DNA from: Chromatiales bacterium
GTDB taxonomy: Bacteria; Pseudomonadota; Gammaproteobacteria; Chromatiales; Chromatiaceae
DNA: 20,388 nt
Assembly (NCBI GenBank): GCA_024762485.1
Contig: JANTHH010000018.1
Location: 1 to 20,388, forward strand
Direction of reading: 5' to 3'
Both the position numbers and the translations under genes were made by a program. The notes beneath the pieces are model-generated. The model did no database searches and had not been told where the DNA came from. It saw only the letters and a program-made list of their open reading frames with translations. Below, piece by piece: positions 5,759 through 12,840 of this stretch. The number at the start of each line of letters is the position of its first letter. Within the stretch, counting starts at the first letter, position 1.

Positions 5759-7489
5759 TCAACCGAGCGCCTGTTCTGATGTGACCCTGTCCCGGATGAA
5801 TTGCACCGCATCGGCGAGCGGGATCATGGTGTTCTCGCTGTCGCTGCGGGCGCGGTATTCGAGCTCTCCGGCATCGAGCCCGCGCTCGCCGATGACGATG
5901 CGATGCGGGATGCCGATGAGCTCGATGTCAGCGAACATGACGCCGGCACGCACGTCCCGGTCGTCGAACAGCACCTCGATGCCGGCGTCGAGCAGTTCGC
6001 CGTAGAGTTTCTCCGCGGCCTCGCGCACGCGGTGTGATTTCTTCATGTTCATCGGCACCAGCGCCACCTGGAAGGGCGCCAGCGCGGTCGGCCAGCGGAT
6101 GCCCTTGTCGTCATTGTGCTGTTCGATGGCGGCACCCACCACCCGTGACACGCCGATGCCGTAGCAGCCCATGGTGGTGGTGACGGCCTTGCCGTTCTCA
6201 TCCAGTACCTCGGCCTTGAGCTTCTCGCTGTAGGTCTTGCCGAGCTGGAAGATGTGGCCGACCTCGATGCCGCGGCGGATGGTCAGTACGCCCCTGCCGT
6301 CGGGGCTGGGGTCGCCCTCGCGCACGTTGCGGATATCGGCCACCTCGGGTTCGGGCAGGTCGCGTCCCCAGTTGATGCCGAACAGGTGCTTGCCGTCGAC
6401 ATTGGCGCCGGCGGCGAAGTCGGCCAGCGCGGCGGCGGCACGGTCGGCGATCACCGGCACCGGGCTGTTGACCGGTCCCAGCGAGCCGGGGCCGGCGCCG
6501 AAGGTGGCGCGGATCTCTTCCTCGGTGGCCATGCGCAGCGGGCTGGCCACCTGCGGGAGCTTCTCCGCCTTGAGCTCGTTCAGCTCATGATCGCCGCGCA
6601 GCAGCAGGGCGACGAAGTCGCTGCCGCTCTCCTCGGCGGCGGCCACCACCAGGGTCTTGAGGGTGCGCTCGACGGGGATGTCGAACTGTTCCACCAGTTC
6701 GGCGATGGTACGGGCATCCGGGGTATCCACCTCGCGCATGTCCTCGCCCGGTGCGGGGCGGGTGTCGTTGCAGACGGCCTCGGCCAGTTCCACGTTGGCG
6801 GCGTAGTCCGACTCGGTGGAGAAGGCGATGGCGTCCTCGCCGGAATCGGCCAGCACGTGGAATTCGTGGGAGGCGTTGCCGCCGATGCTGCCGGTGTCGG
6901 CGGCCACCGGGCGGAAGTCCAGCCCGCAGCGGCCGAAGATGCGGTTGTAGGTCTGATACATCAGATCATAGGTGTCCTGCAGCGAGTTCTGGTCGAGGTG
7001 GAAGGAGTAGGCGTCCTTCATCAGGAACTCGCGGGCACGCATGACGCCGAAGCGGGGGCGGATCTCGTCGCGGAACTTGGTCTGGATCTGGTAGAAATTC
7101 ACCGGCAGCTGGCGGTAGGAGCGCAGCTCGTTGCGTGCCAGGTCGGTGATGATCTCCTCGTGTGTCGGGCCATAGCAGAACTCGCGCCCGTGGCGATCGG
7201 TGATGCGCAGCAGCTCCGGGCCGTACTTCTCCCAGCGGCCGGACTCCTGCCAGAGTTCGGCCGGCTGGATCGATGGCATCAGCAGCTCCAGCGCCCCGGC
7301 GCGGTTCATCTCCTCGCGGACAATGGTTTCCACCTTGCGCAGCACCCGCAGCCCCAGCGGCAGCCAGCTGTAGAGGCCGGAGGCGAGCTTGCGGATCATG
7401 CCGGCGCGCAGCATCAGCCGGTGGCTGGCGATCTCGGCATCGGCAGGGACTTCTTTCAGGGTCTGCAGGGGGAAACGGGAGGTGCGCAT
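5759..7489 (-). CDS. proS: Prolyl-tRNA synthetase (bacterial type with editing insertion)
   Basis: This class II aminoacyl-tRNA synthetase charges tRNA-Pro. Its 576 residues match the roughly 570 of the bacterial type. Visible landmarks are the N-terminal SRFPLQTLKEVPADAEIASHRLMLRAGMIRKLASGLYSWLPLGLRVL, motif 2 around FRDEIRPRFGVMRAREFLMKDAYSF, the INS/YbaK-like editing insertion between about residues 230 and 395, motif 3 around TTMGCYGIGVSR, and the C-terminal anticodon-binding domain. It is the first gene of the minus-strand group proS-fabA-dsrE-like. A TAAAAT hexamer on the minus strand at 7525-7530 could be its -10 element, but no good -35 is visible. Confidence 0.97.
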   Translation of the reverse strand: MRTSRFPLQTLKEVPADAEIASHRLMLRAGMIRKLASGLYSWLPLGLRVLRKVETIVREEMNRAGALELLMPSIQPAELWQESGRWEKYGPELLRITDRHGREFCYGPTHEEIITDLARNELRSYRQLPVNFYQIQTKFRDEIRPRFGVMRAREFLMKDAYSFHLDQNSLQDTYDLMYQTYNRIFGRCGLDFRPVAADTGSIGGNASHEFHVLADSGEDAIAFSTESDYAANVELAEAVCNDTRPAPGEDMREVDTPDARTIAELVEQFDIPVERTLKTLVVAAAEESGSDFVALLLRGDHELNELKAEKLPQVASPLRMATEEEIRATFGAGPGSLGPVNSPVPVIADRAAAALADFAAGANVDGKHLFGINWGRDLPEPEVADIRNVREGDPSPDGRGVLTIRRGIEVGHIFQLGKTYSEKLKAEVLDENGKAVTTTMGCYGIGVSRVVGAAIEQHNDDKGIRWPTALAPFQVALVPMNMKKSHRVREAAEKLYGELLDAGIEVLFDDRDVRAGVMFADIELIGIPHRIVIGERGLDAGELEYRARSDSENTMIPLADAVQFIRDRVTSEQALG

Positions 7490-7600
7490 CCGTCGGATTC
7501 CAGGGCTGTGGATGAAGGGCGTGGATTTTAACGGAGTTGGCGCCTAGCGTCGCCCCGTTTACGGCAGGATGCGTCAAGTTCCGGCGCGGGCGGCCGCTTC

Positions 7601-7643
7601 ATGGCATGGGACGGCGGCGGTGCCGCCGTTCTCCCATGGCCAT
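7601..7643 (+). promoter_or_regulatory. Long imperfect hairpin in the leader of lapG
   Basis: CGGCGGC (7612-7618) pairs with GCCGCCG (7622-7628) around a 3-base loop. The stem resumes outside it with CATGGGA against TCCCATG, and again with ATGG against CCAT, after a 3-base bulge and a 1-base bulge. The structure ends 22 bases before the lapG start codon. No T tract follows, so it is not a standard terminator. It may affect translation or mRNA stability of lapG, or may simply lie in the intergenic region between proS and lapG. Confidence 0.4.
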
Positions 7644-7665
7644 TGCCTCAGCCACACGAGGGAAC

Positions 7666-8346
7666 ATGTCTTTCCACACCCGTGCCCGCCGGCCGTTCCG
7701 TAAGGGCTTGCTGCCCGCCCTGCTGCTGGGCCTGGCACTGGTCTCCTATGCCTGGGCAGAGGGCCTGTCGCTCAGTGACGGTGTGCTCGACTGGGTGGCT
7801 TCCCGCTACGGCGGCGAGGCGCGCCAGCGGATCACGGCGTTGCGCGAGATGCTGGTCAGCGGCAGCGGCCTCGACGAGGCGGACAAGCTCGACCGGGTCA
7901 ACGCATTCTTCAACCAGATCCCCTTCGACGACGACTGGGATCTGTGGGACAAGGAGGACTACTGGGCCACGCCGGTGGAGATGCTCGGTATCAACGGCGC
8001 CGATTGCGAGGACTTCGCCATTGCCAAGTACTTTTCGCTGCGCGAGCTGGGGGTGCCGGCCGAGCGCCTGCGCATCACCTACGTCAAGGCGGTGGAGCTG
8101 AATCAGGCGCACATGGTATTGGCCTATTATCCTCAGCCCGAGGCGGAGCCGTTGATCCTCGACAACCTGATCACGGCCATCCGGCCCGCCGGCGAGCGTA
8201 CGGATCTGGTGCCGGTGTACGGCTTCAACGGCGAGAGCCTGTGGCTGGCGGCCAACAAGGGGCAGGGCTCGAAGGTGGGTGGTTCGGGTCGGATCAAGCG
8301 TTGGAACGACCTGCGGGCGAAGATGGCCGGGGAGCTGGCAAGATGA
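7666..8346 (+). CDS. lapG: LapG-type periplasmic cysteine protease (transglutaminase-like, adhesin release)
   Basis: LapG cleaves the N-terminal retention module of a giant RTX adhesin and frees it from the outer membrane. With the ATG at 7666 the protein has 226 residues and a signal peptide or N-terminal anchor (about 14-31, LLPALLLGLALVSYAWA). Upstream in-frame starts give an unlikely arginine-rich extension, while 7666 has a GAGGGA ribosome binding site. The catalytic triad of the family is visible as C114 in NGADCEDFA, H149 in NQAHMVLAY and D166 in LILDNLI. The acidic stretch DDDWDLWDKEDYW precedes it, and LapG proteins are calcium-dependent. It stands 52 bases before lapD, the usual operon arrangement. 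No lapA-like adhesin lies in the window. Confidence 0.9.
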   Translation: MSFHTRARRPFRKGLLPALLLGLALVSYAWAEGLSLSDGVLDWVASRYGGEARQRITALREMLVSGSGLDEADKLDRVNAFFNQIPFDDDWDLWDKEDYWATPVEMLGINGADCEDFAIAKYFSLRELGVPAERLRITYVKAVELNQAHMVLAYYPQPEAEPLILDNLITAIRPAGERTDLVPVYGFNGESLWLAANKGQGSKVGGSGRIKRWNDLRAKMAGELAR

Positions 8347-8398
8347 GAAACAGTGGCGTGACGGCCCTTAACCACAACCCCGGTGCGGGAGAGCAAGT

Positions 8399-10345
8399 AT
8401 GAGTCTGTCTAAACAGTTGATTGCCCTGGTGGTCGGCCTGGTGCTGGTGCTGTTTGTCGGCACCTTCTTCATCAACCTGCAGAATACCCGCGGCTATCTC
8501 AATGCCCAGCTGCGCTCCCACGCGCAGGATGCGGCCACCGCCCTGGGGCTCTCGGCCACCACGCACATGGCGGGTGGCGACAAGGCGATGGTGCGCTCGA
8601 TGGCGGACGTGGTGTTCGACAGCGGTGATTATCTGCAGGTGCGAATCGAGGACATGTCGGGCAAGCCATGGGTGGACAGGCATGCCGACCTGCGGAACGT
8701 GGCGGTGCCCCGCTGGTTCATGGAGCAGGTGCCGCTGGAGACCCCCGAGGGTGTGGCGACGATAATGGATGGCTGGCGGCAGGTCGGGATGGTGAAGATC
8801 CGCAGTCATCCCGGTTATGCCTACGAGCAGCTGTGGCGGAGCGCGCGCGAGTCCCTGTTGTGGTTCCTCGGCAGCGCCCTCGTGGTCTCATTGCTTGGGG
8901 CGCTGGCACTGCGCATGATGCTGCGCCCATTGAAGGCGGTGGAGGCCCAGGCCGAGGCCATCTGCAACCGTGAATTCCCCGTGGTCACGGGGCGCCCCTT
9001 TACCACCGAGTTCAGGCGGGTGGTGGAGGCGATGAACCGGCTTGCCAGCAAGGTGCAGCGCATGCTCGACGAATCCGCGAGCCTGGCTGAAAAACTGCGC
9101 CAGCAGGCCTTCACCGACCCGGTCACCGGCCTGGCCAACAAGCGTCACCTGCTCGATGCCCTGGAGCACCGGGTGAACGATCCGGATCATCTGGGCAGCG
9201 GTGTGCTGCTGCTGATCCAGCTCAACGAATTCAAGGCCTACAACCAGCAGGCGGGTTATGCAGCGGGGGATCGCCTGTTGCAACGCTGTGCGGAGGTGCT
9301 CGGCGAAGCGCTGCCAGCGCACCGGCGATGTCTGCTTGCTCATACCGCCGGGGCCGATTTCGCCTTGCTGGTGGAGGGTATCGATGTGGCCGGGTCGCAG
9401 ACGCTGGCCGAACACTGCGCCACAGCGGTCGCCGGTCTCTACAGCGAACTGTCGCTGCCCTCGGCGGACGTGGTTCACGTGGGCGGGGCGATGTTCCATG
9501 GGCAGGGGGTCAGCGAGTGGCTGGCCGAGGCGGACATGGCCCTGCGGTCGGCGCAGCGGGCGGGTGCGAATCAGTGGCAGCTGCAAGCCGGCGAGGAATC
9601 CGGCACGCCCACGCGATCGGCCAGTGACTGGCGCGCCCTGCTGGAGCAGGCCCTTGGGGAGGGGGCCTGGGAACTGGTACGCCAGCCGGTCTTCCGCTGT
9701 CCCGACAGGCAATTGATGCACGAGGAGGTGTTCCTGCGACTGCCCGACCCCGATCGCCCCGGCGAGATGCTGTCCGCGGGCCAGTTCCTGCCGATGGCCG
9801 AGAGTGTCGGGCTGGCCAGCCAGCTGGACCGTGCCGTGCTGACACGGGTCATGGAGCAGCTTGCCGGCGATGCCGATGGTCCCCGACAGGCGGTCAATCT
9901 CTCGCCAGCGTCGCTGCGGGACCCGGCCTTTGACAGCTGGCTGCAGGAACGTCTGGCACAGCAGCCTGAGGTGGCCGGCAGGCTGATCCTGGAATTCCCG
10001 GAATACGGGGCGATGCAGGCGGAGGGGCTGGCCGATCTGGTGGCATCGTTCGAGCGACTCGGTGTCGAGGTGGCGCTCGATCACTTTGGTCTGGGCTTCA
10101 GCAGCCTGGCGCAGATCAGGCTGCTCAAGGTGCACTATCTGAAGCTGGACGGCGGGCTGGTTCGCAGCCTCGCCAGCGACCAGGATGGGCGCTTCTTCGT
10201 CCAGGCCCTGAGCAAGATCGCCCATGGGCTTGAGATGTCGGTGGTGGCCGATTCGGTGGAGACGGCCGATGTCTGGACAGTGCTGGAGGAGTTGGGAGTC
10301 GACGGCGGCCGCGGTTACTGGCTGGGCAGGCCCGAGGCCCGCTGA
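8399..10345 (+). CDS. lapD: LapD-type c-di-GMP receptor (degenerate GGDEF-EAL, inside-out signalling)
   Basis: LapD binds c-di-GMP in the cytoplasm and, when bound, holds LapG in the periplasm so the adhesin stays on the surface. The 648 residues show TM1 (6-26), a periplasmic PAS-like output domain (about 30-150), TM2 (153-173), a HAMP linker (174-225), a GGDEF-like domain (about 230-400) and an EAL-like domain (about 415-640). Both enzyme signatures are ruined: GGDEF is AGADF (317-321), EAL is EVF within EEVFLRL (442-448), the DDFG motif is DHFG (560-563), and the late AEGVE-type motif is ADSVE (617-621). This is what a receptor without catalysis should look like. The ribosome binding site GGAGAG is good. 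Confidence 0.92.
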   Translation: MSLSKQLIALVVGLVLVLFVGTFFINLQNTRGYLNAQLRSHAQDAATALGLSATTHMAGGDKAMVRSMADVVFDSGDYLQVRIEDMSGKPWVDRHADLRNVAVPRWFMEQVPLETPEGVATIMDGWRQVGMVKIRSHPGYAYEQLWRSARESLLWFLGSALVVSLLGALALRMMLRPLKAVEAQAEAICNREFPVVTGRPFTTEFRRVVEAMNRLASKVQRMLDESASLAEKLRQQAFTDPVTGLANKRHLLDALEHRVNDPDHLGSGVLLLIQLNEFKAYNQQAGYAAGDRLLQRCAEVLGEALPAHRRCLLAHTAGADFALLVEGIDVAGSQTLAEHCATAVAGLYSELSLPSADVVHVGGAMFHGQGVSEWLAEADMALRSAQRAGANQWQLQAGEESGTPTRSASDWRALLEQALGEGAWELVRQPVFRCPDRQLMHEEVFLRLPDPDRPGEMLSAGQFLPMAESVGLASQLDRAVLTRVMEQLAGDADGPRQAVNLSPASLRDPAFDSWLQERLAQQPEVAGRLILEFPEYGAMQAEGLADLVASFERLGVEVALDHFGLGFSSLAQIRLLKVHYLKLDGGLVRSLASDQDGRFFVQALSKIAHGLEMSVVADSVETADVWTVLEELGVDGGRGYWLGRPEAR

Positions 10346-10502
10346 GGCACGGACACGGCCCGATATGCCTCGTAAACCTCAATTCATGCCTTATGTTCCT
10401 GAGATTTCTATACATTTGTGACGTGGTTGACTTATTCTTGAGAGCAAGGGATGTAAATCGCATCGGGGGATGGCGGACCGGTGCCGCAACAGGGTGATCG
10501 AA
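10346..10502 (+). promoter_or_regulatory. Intergenic region with a candidate promoter for the polysaccharide-locus genes
   Basis: This stretch is clearly richer in A/T than the genes around it. A good -35-like TTGACT lies at 10427-10432; the best -10-like hexamer, TGTAAA (10452-10457), is 19 bases downstream, which is longer than ideal. An alternative -10-like TATACA lies near 10409-10414. A weak stem (GAGGCA 10343-10348 with TGCCTC 10365-10370) at the lapD end could be a poor terminator. The best guess is that a new transcript starts here. Confidence 0.35.
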
Positions 10503-10877
10503 ATGAAGAAGACATTGATGGCAGCGGTACTCGTGACATTCAGCACGCTGGCCGGTGCCGGCATCGTCGAGGACGTGCGCAACGAGGCACTGGCAGACAA
10601 GTGCCTCGAGAACGTGGTCTCGGAGATGATCCAGGCACAGGGCCTGGAACAGACGGCCAATATCGTGGCGGCGGCGTATCTCGTCTGGGGTGAAATGGGC
10701 GAGCAGCAGAAGGCGCTGGGATGCACCGGGAATATCGGCCAGGCCGCCATCGCCGCGGGCGCCGACCCCGCCGAGGTGCTGGAGTCCGCGGCGGCCGTCG
10801 AGCCAGGCGCCCCCCTGAGCGCACCTGCCGGCCTGGGTGATCCCGGCATCATCGGTGGCTTCGCCAGCCCGTCCTGA
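10503..10877 (+). CDS. Small exported protein of unknown function
   Basis: I do not recognise the family. The 124-residue protein begins with a good signal peptide (MKKTLMAAVLVTFSTLAGAG, cleavage near 18-20), so it should be periplasmic or secreted. The mature part has a helical segment (IVEDVRNEALADKCLENVVSEMIQAQG) and two cysteines, one in ADKCLEN and one in ALGCTGN, that could form a disulfide. Its tail is rich in Pro, Gly and Ala (GAPLSAPAGLGDPGIIGGFASPS). The ATG at 10503 is preferred over an upstream in-frame ATG at 10470 because it gives a proper signal peptide. It lies about 100 bases before the beta-barrel gene on the same strand, which suggests a link with polysaccharide export. Confidence 0.7.
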   Translation: MKKTLMAAVLVTFSTLAGAGIVEDVRNEALADKCLENVVSEMIQAQGLEQTANIVAAAYLVWGEMGEQQKALGCTGNIGQAAIAAGADPAEVLESAAAVEPGAPLSAPAGLGDPGIIGGFASPS

Positions 10878-10973
10878 TCGATAAGGCTTATTTCTGTCTC
10901 CCCTCTGGGTTAGTATCGGCCCATTGGTCGATATGCCGACCGGGTCACAGAAAAAAAGGGGGGATGGATCCAG

Positions 10974-12212
10974 GTGCAACAACAAAAAGCCGCAAGATCG
11001 CTCAGCCTGGTGCCGGGCGTTGTCGCCACGATGGCCTCGGTGCTTCTCGCCAGTGTCGCCGCACAGGCCGCCACCATCGGTACCTACTCGGTCAACCCCA
11101 CCACTGACGACGGTCTTGCCATACCGGGCTTCTATCCCAACGCCCGTGTCGACCTGCTCTACGACGACAACCTGCTCCGGAGCGAGACCGATACCCTCGA
11201 AAGCGTCGCCTTGCGACTGGCGCCAGAGGCCCTGTGGGTGCAGACTCGGGGCAAGCATCTCTACCGCGTGGGTTACCAGGGTGAATATGCCTGGTACGAG
11301 GCCTCCAGCAACGAAGATTACTATGACCACTTTCTCGGTGCCGATGCCACCCTCGACCTCGGTCCCAAGGTGGACCTCAACCTGCTGGCCAGCTACCGGC
11401 TGGACCATGAGCCCCGCGGTGGTGCGGGCACCATCAACCTCGATCCGGAGCCGAATCGCTGGGACGAGTGGATCGCCGCGGCCACCCTGGTCTACGGCAG
11501 GCGCATCGCCAAGGCCCAGATCAGCGGCGCGGTGGAATACCGCAATCGTGATTACACCAACAACGCCCAGTTCCCGCGTGACCACGATGATCTCGAATCG
11601 ACCCTCACCGTCTACTACAACCTCGGCGCCAAGACCCATCTGGTCCTCGAGCCGAGCCTCGTCGACATGCGGTATCCCCACTCCGACCGCGACAACCAGG
11701 TGGCCCGCTTCCTTGCCGGTCTGACCTGGAGTTTCACCGCCAAGACCATGGGTGAGGTCAAGCTCGGCTGGGTGGACAAGGACTATGATCAGCCGGTCTA
11801 TCCAGACAATTCCGGGCTCGGTATCGACGCCAGCGTGACCTGGCGCCCCAAGAGTTACAGCACGGTCACCGTTGCGGCCTCGCGTGATATCTATGACTCG
11901 AATGCCGGTTTCGATACCCAGGCCGGAGCCCTGACCACCTCCTTCGAGGCAATGCAGTTCACCGCCGACTGGGTGCATGGCCTGACCCGGCTCACCGAAC
12001 TGCAGGCCGGCGCCCGCTATGAGAAGGACGACTACGATACCGGGCGCAACGATACCCTGTGGGGTGCCTACCTGGGGCTGTCGCACGAGTTGATGCGCAC
12101 CATCGCGCTGTCGGCCCGCTACGAATTCTCCACCCGCGATACCACTGAACCGACGGTCAGTGACTTCGATGACAACCGCATCGTGTTCGGCCTGCAGACC
12201 AGCTTCGAGTAG
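10974..12212 (+). CDS. Outer-membrane beta-barrel protein, likely BBP2/EpsL-like polysaccharide-locus porin
   Basis: The 412-residue product starts with a signal peptide (about 1-32, SLVPGVVATMASVLLASVAAQA) and continues as many short amphipathic strands rich in Tyr, Trp and Asp (for example ARVDLLYDDNLLR, YRVGYQGEYAWYEAS, TLWGAYLGLSHEL). It ends with a strand closing in F-G-L-Q-T-S-F-E, where a barrel's terminal aromatic would be. DNNL-like and turn-rich loops suit putative beta-barrel porin 2 and EpsL-type proteins found in exopolysaccharide loci. The start is GTG at 10974, after a purine-rich AAAAAAAGGGGGGA stretch; a nearby ATG at 10964 is out of frame. It precedes the Wza- and Wzc-like genes, so a role in exporting polysaccharide across the outer membrane is inferred. 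Confidence 0.75.
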   Translation: MQQQKAARSLSLVPGVVATMASVLLASVAAQAATIGTYSVNPTTDDGLAIPGFYPNARVDLLYDDNLLRSETDTLESVALRLAPEALWVQTRGKHLYRVGYQGEYAWYEASSNEDYYDHFLGADATLDLGPKVDLNLLASYRLDHEPRGGAGTINLDPEPNRWDEWIAAATLVYGRRIAKAQISGAVEYRNRDYTNNAQFPRDHDDLESTLTVYYNLGAKTHLVLEPSLVDMRYPHSDRDNQVARFLAGLTWSFTAKTMGEVKLGWVDKDYDQPVYPDNSGLGIDASVTWRPKSYSTVTVAASRDIYDSNAGFDTQAGALTTSFEAMQFTADWVHGLTRLTELQAGARYEKDDYDTGRNDTLWGAYLGLSHELMRTIALSARYEFSTRDTTEPTVSDFDDNRIVFGLQTSFE

Positions 12213-12220
12213 CTGGCATC

Positions 12221-12243
12221 GCTGCCACGGCTGCCACGGGCAG
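12221..12243 (+). repeat. Tandem 9-bp repeat and small hairpin after the beta-barrel gene
   Basis: GCTGCCACG occurs twice in direct succession (12221-12229, 12230-12238). The second copy continues into a small hairpin, CTGCC-ACG-GGCAG (12231-12243). Further along, TAATAT (12253-12258) and GATAAT (12273-12278) resemble -10 elements for the export gene, but no matching -35 was found. The function of the repeat is unclear. Confidence 0.4.
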
Positions 12244-12315
12244 GCCAGGGCTTAATATTTCCCTTCTCTGCCGATAATCTACCGCAGACACGTCATTTCT
12301 CTACGGGATAACATT

Positions 12316-12840
12316 TTGCTGCGACGCTTGTTCCACCTGTTGCTGTTGATCGCGTTGATGCTGGGGGTCGCCCCGGCGATGGCCGAGTATCTCGTCGAGG
12401 CCGAGGACATCCTCAATATCAAGGTGTTCGATGAGCCGGACCTGAGTATCGAGGAGGCGCGTGTATCCAGCGAGGGCACCGTCGCGCTCCCCTTGCTGGG
12501 GGATGTGGTTGTGGCGGGGCTGACCACCGCCCAGATCGCCGCCAGGGTCGAGGCGCTGCTCGCCGACGGCTATCTGAAGAAGCCGAGGGTGAGCGTCAGT
12601 ATCGACGAGTACCGTCCGGTCTTCGTGAACGGCGAGGTGAAGAAGCCGGGCGGCTACAGCTATCAGGAGGGCCTGACGGTGCAGAAGGCCGTGGTGCTGG
12701 CAGGCGGCTTCACCGAGCGTGCCTCGCGCAGCAAGATCACCCTGGTGCGTGAGGATGAACCCGACAAGGTACGCCGCGTCAGCCTGACCACCCCGGTGCA
12801 GCCAGGCGACATCATCACTGTGGGCGAGAGTTTCTTTTGA
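12316..12840 (+). CDS. Wza-like polysaccharide export protein (short form, poly-export plus SLBB)
   Basis: Proteins of this family form or gate the periplasm-to-surface channel for polysaccharide. The 174-residue product has a signal peptide ending AMA (residues 21-23), a polysaccharide export domain (about 24-100, YLVEAEDILNIKVFDEPDLS and DGYLKKPRVSVSIDEY) and one SLBB domain (about 102-150, PVFVNGEVKKPGGYSYQEGLTVQKAVVLAGG). It is far shorter than Wza (about 380 residues), and no lipobox cysteine follows the signal. It thus lacks Wza's membrane-spanning C-terminal helix and probably relies on the beta-barrel protein for the outer-membrane pore, an inference. The start is TTG at 12316, which gives a good signal peptide. 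The stop overlaps the next start. Confidence 0.85.
   Translation: MLRRLFHLLLLIALMLGVAPAMAEYLVEAEDILNIKVFDEPDLSIEEARVSSEGTVALPLLGDVVVAGLTTAQIAARVEALLADGYLKKPRVSVSIDEYRPVFVNGEVKKPGGYSYQEGLTVQKAVVLAGGFTERASRSKITLVREDEPDKVRRVSLTTPVQPGDIITVGESFF

Noticed and set aside
6254..7531. A 425-codon plus-strand open frame opposite proS
   Set aside because: It has the low-information Gly/Val/Ala/His-rich composition typical of the complement of a GC-rich gene, and proS is certain.
7537..7665. A 43-residue N-terminal extension of LapG
   Set aside because: It is arginine-rich, spans the leader hairpin and precedes a proper signal sequence. The ATG at 7666 has the better ribosome binding site.
10125..12086. 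A 653-codon open frame on the minus strand opposite lapD and the beta-barrel gene
   Set aside because: It runs antisense across two genes with clear domain content, has no recognisable motif, and crosses an intergenic promoter region. High GC content explains the lack of stops.
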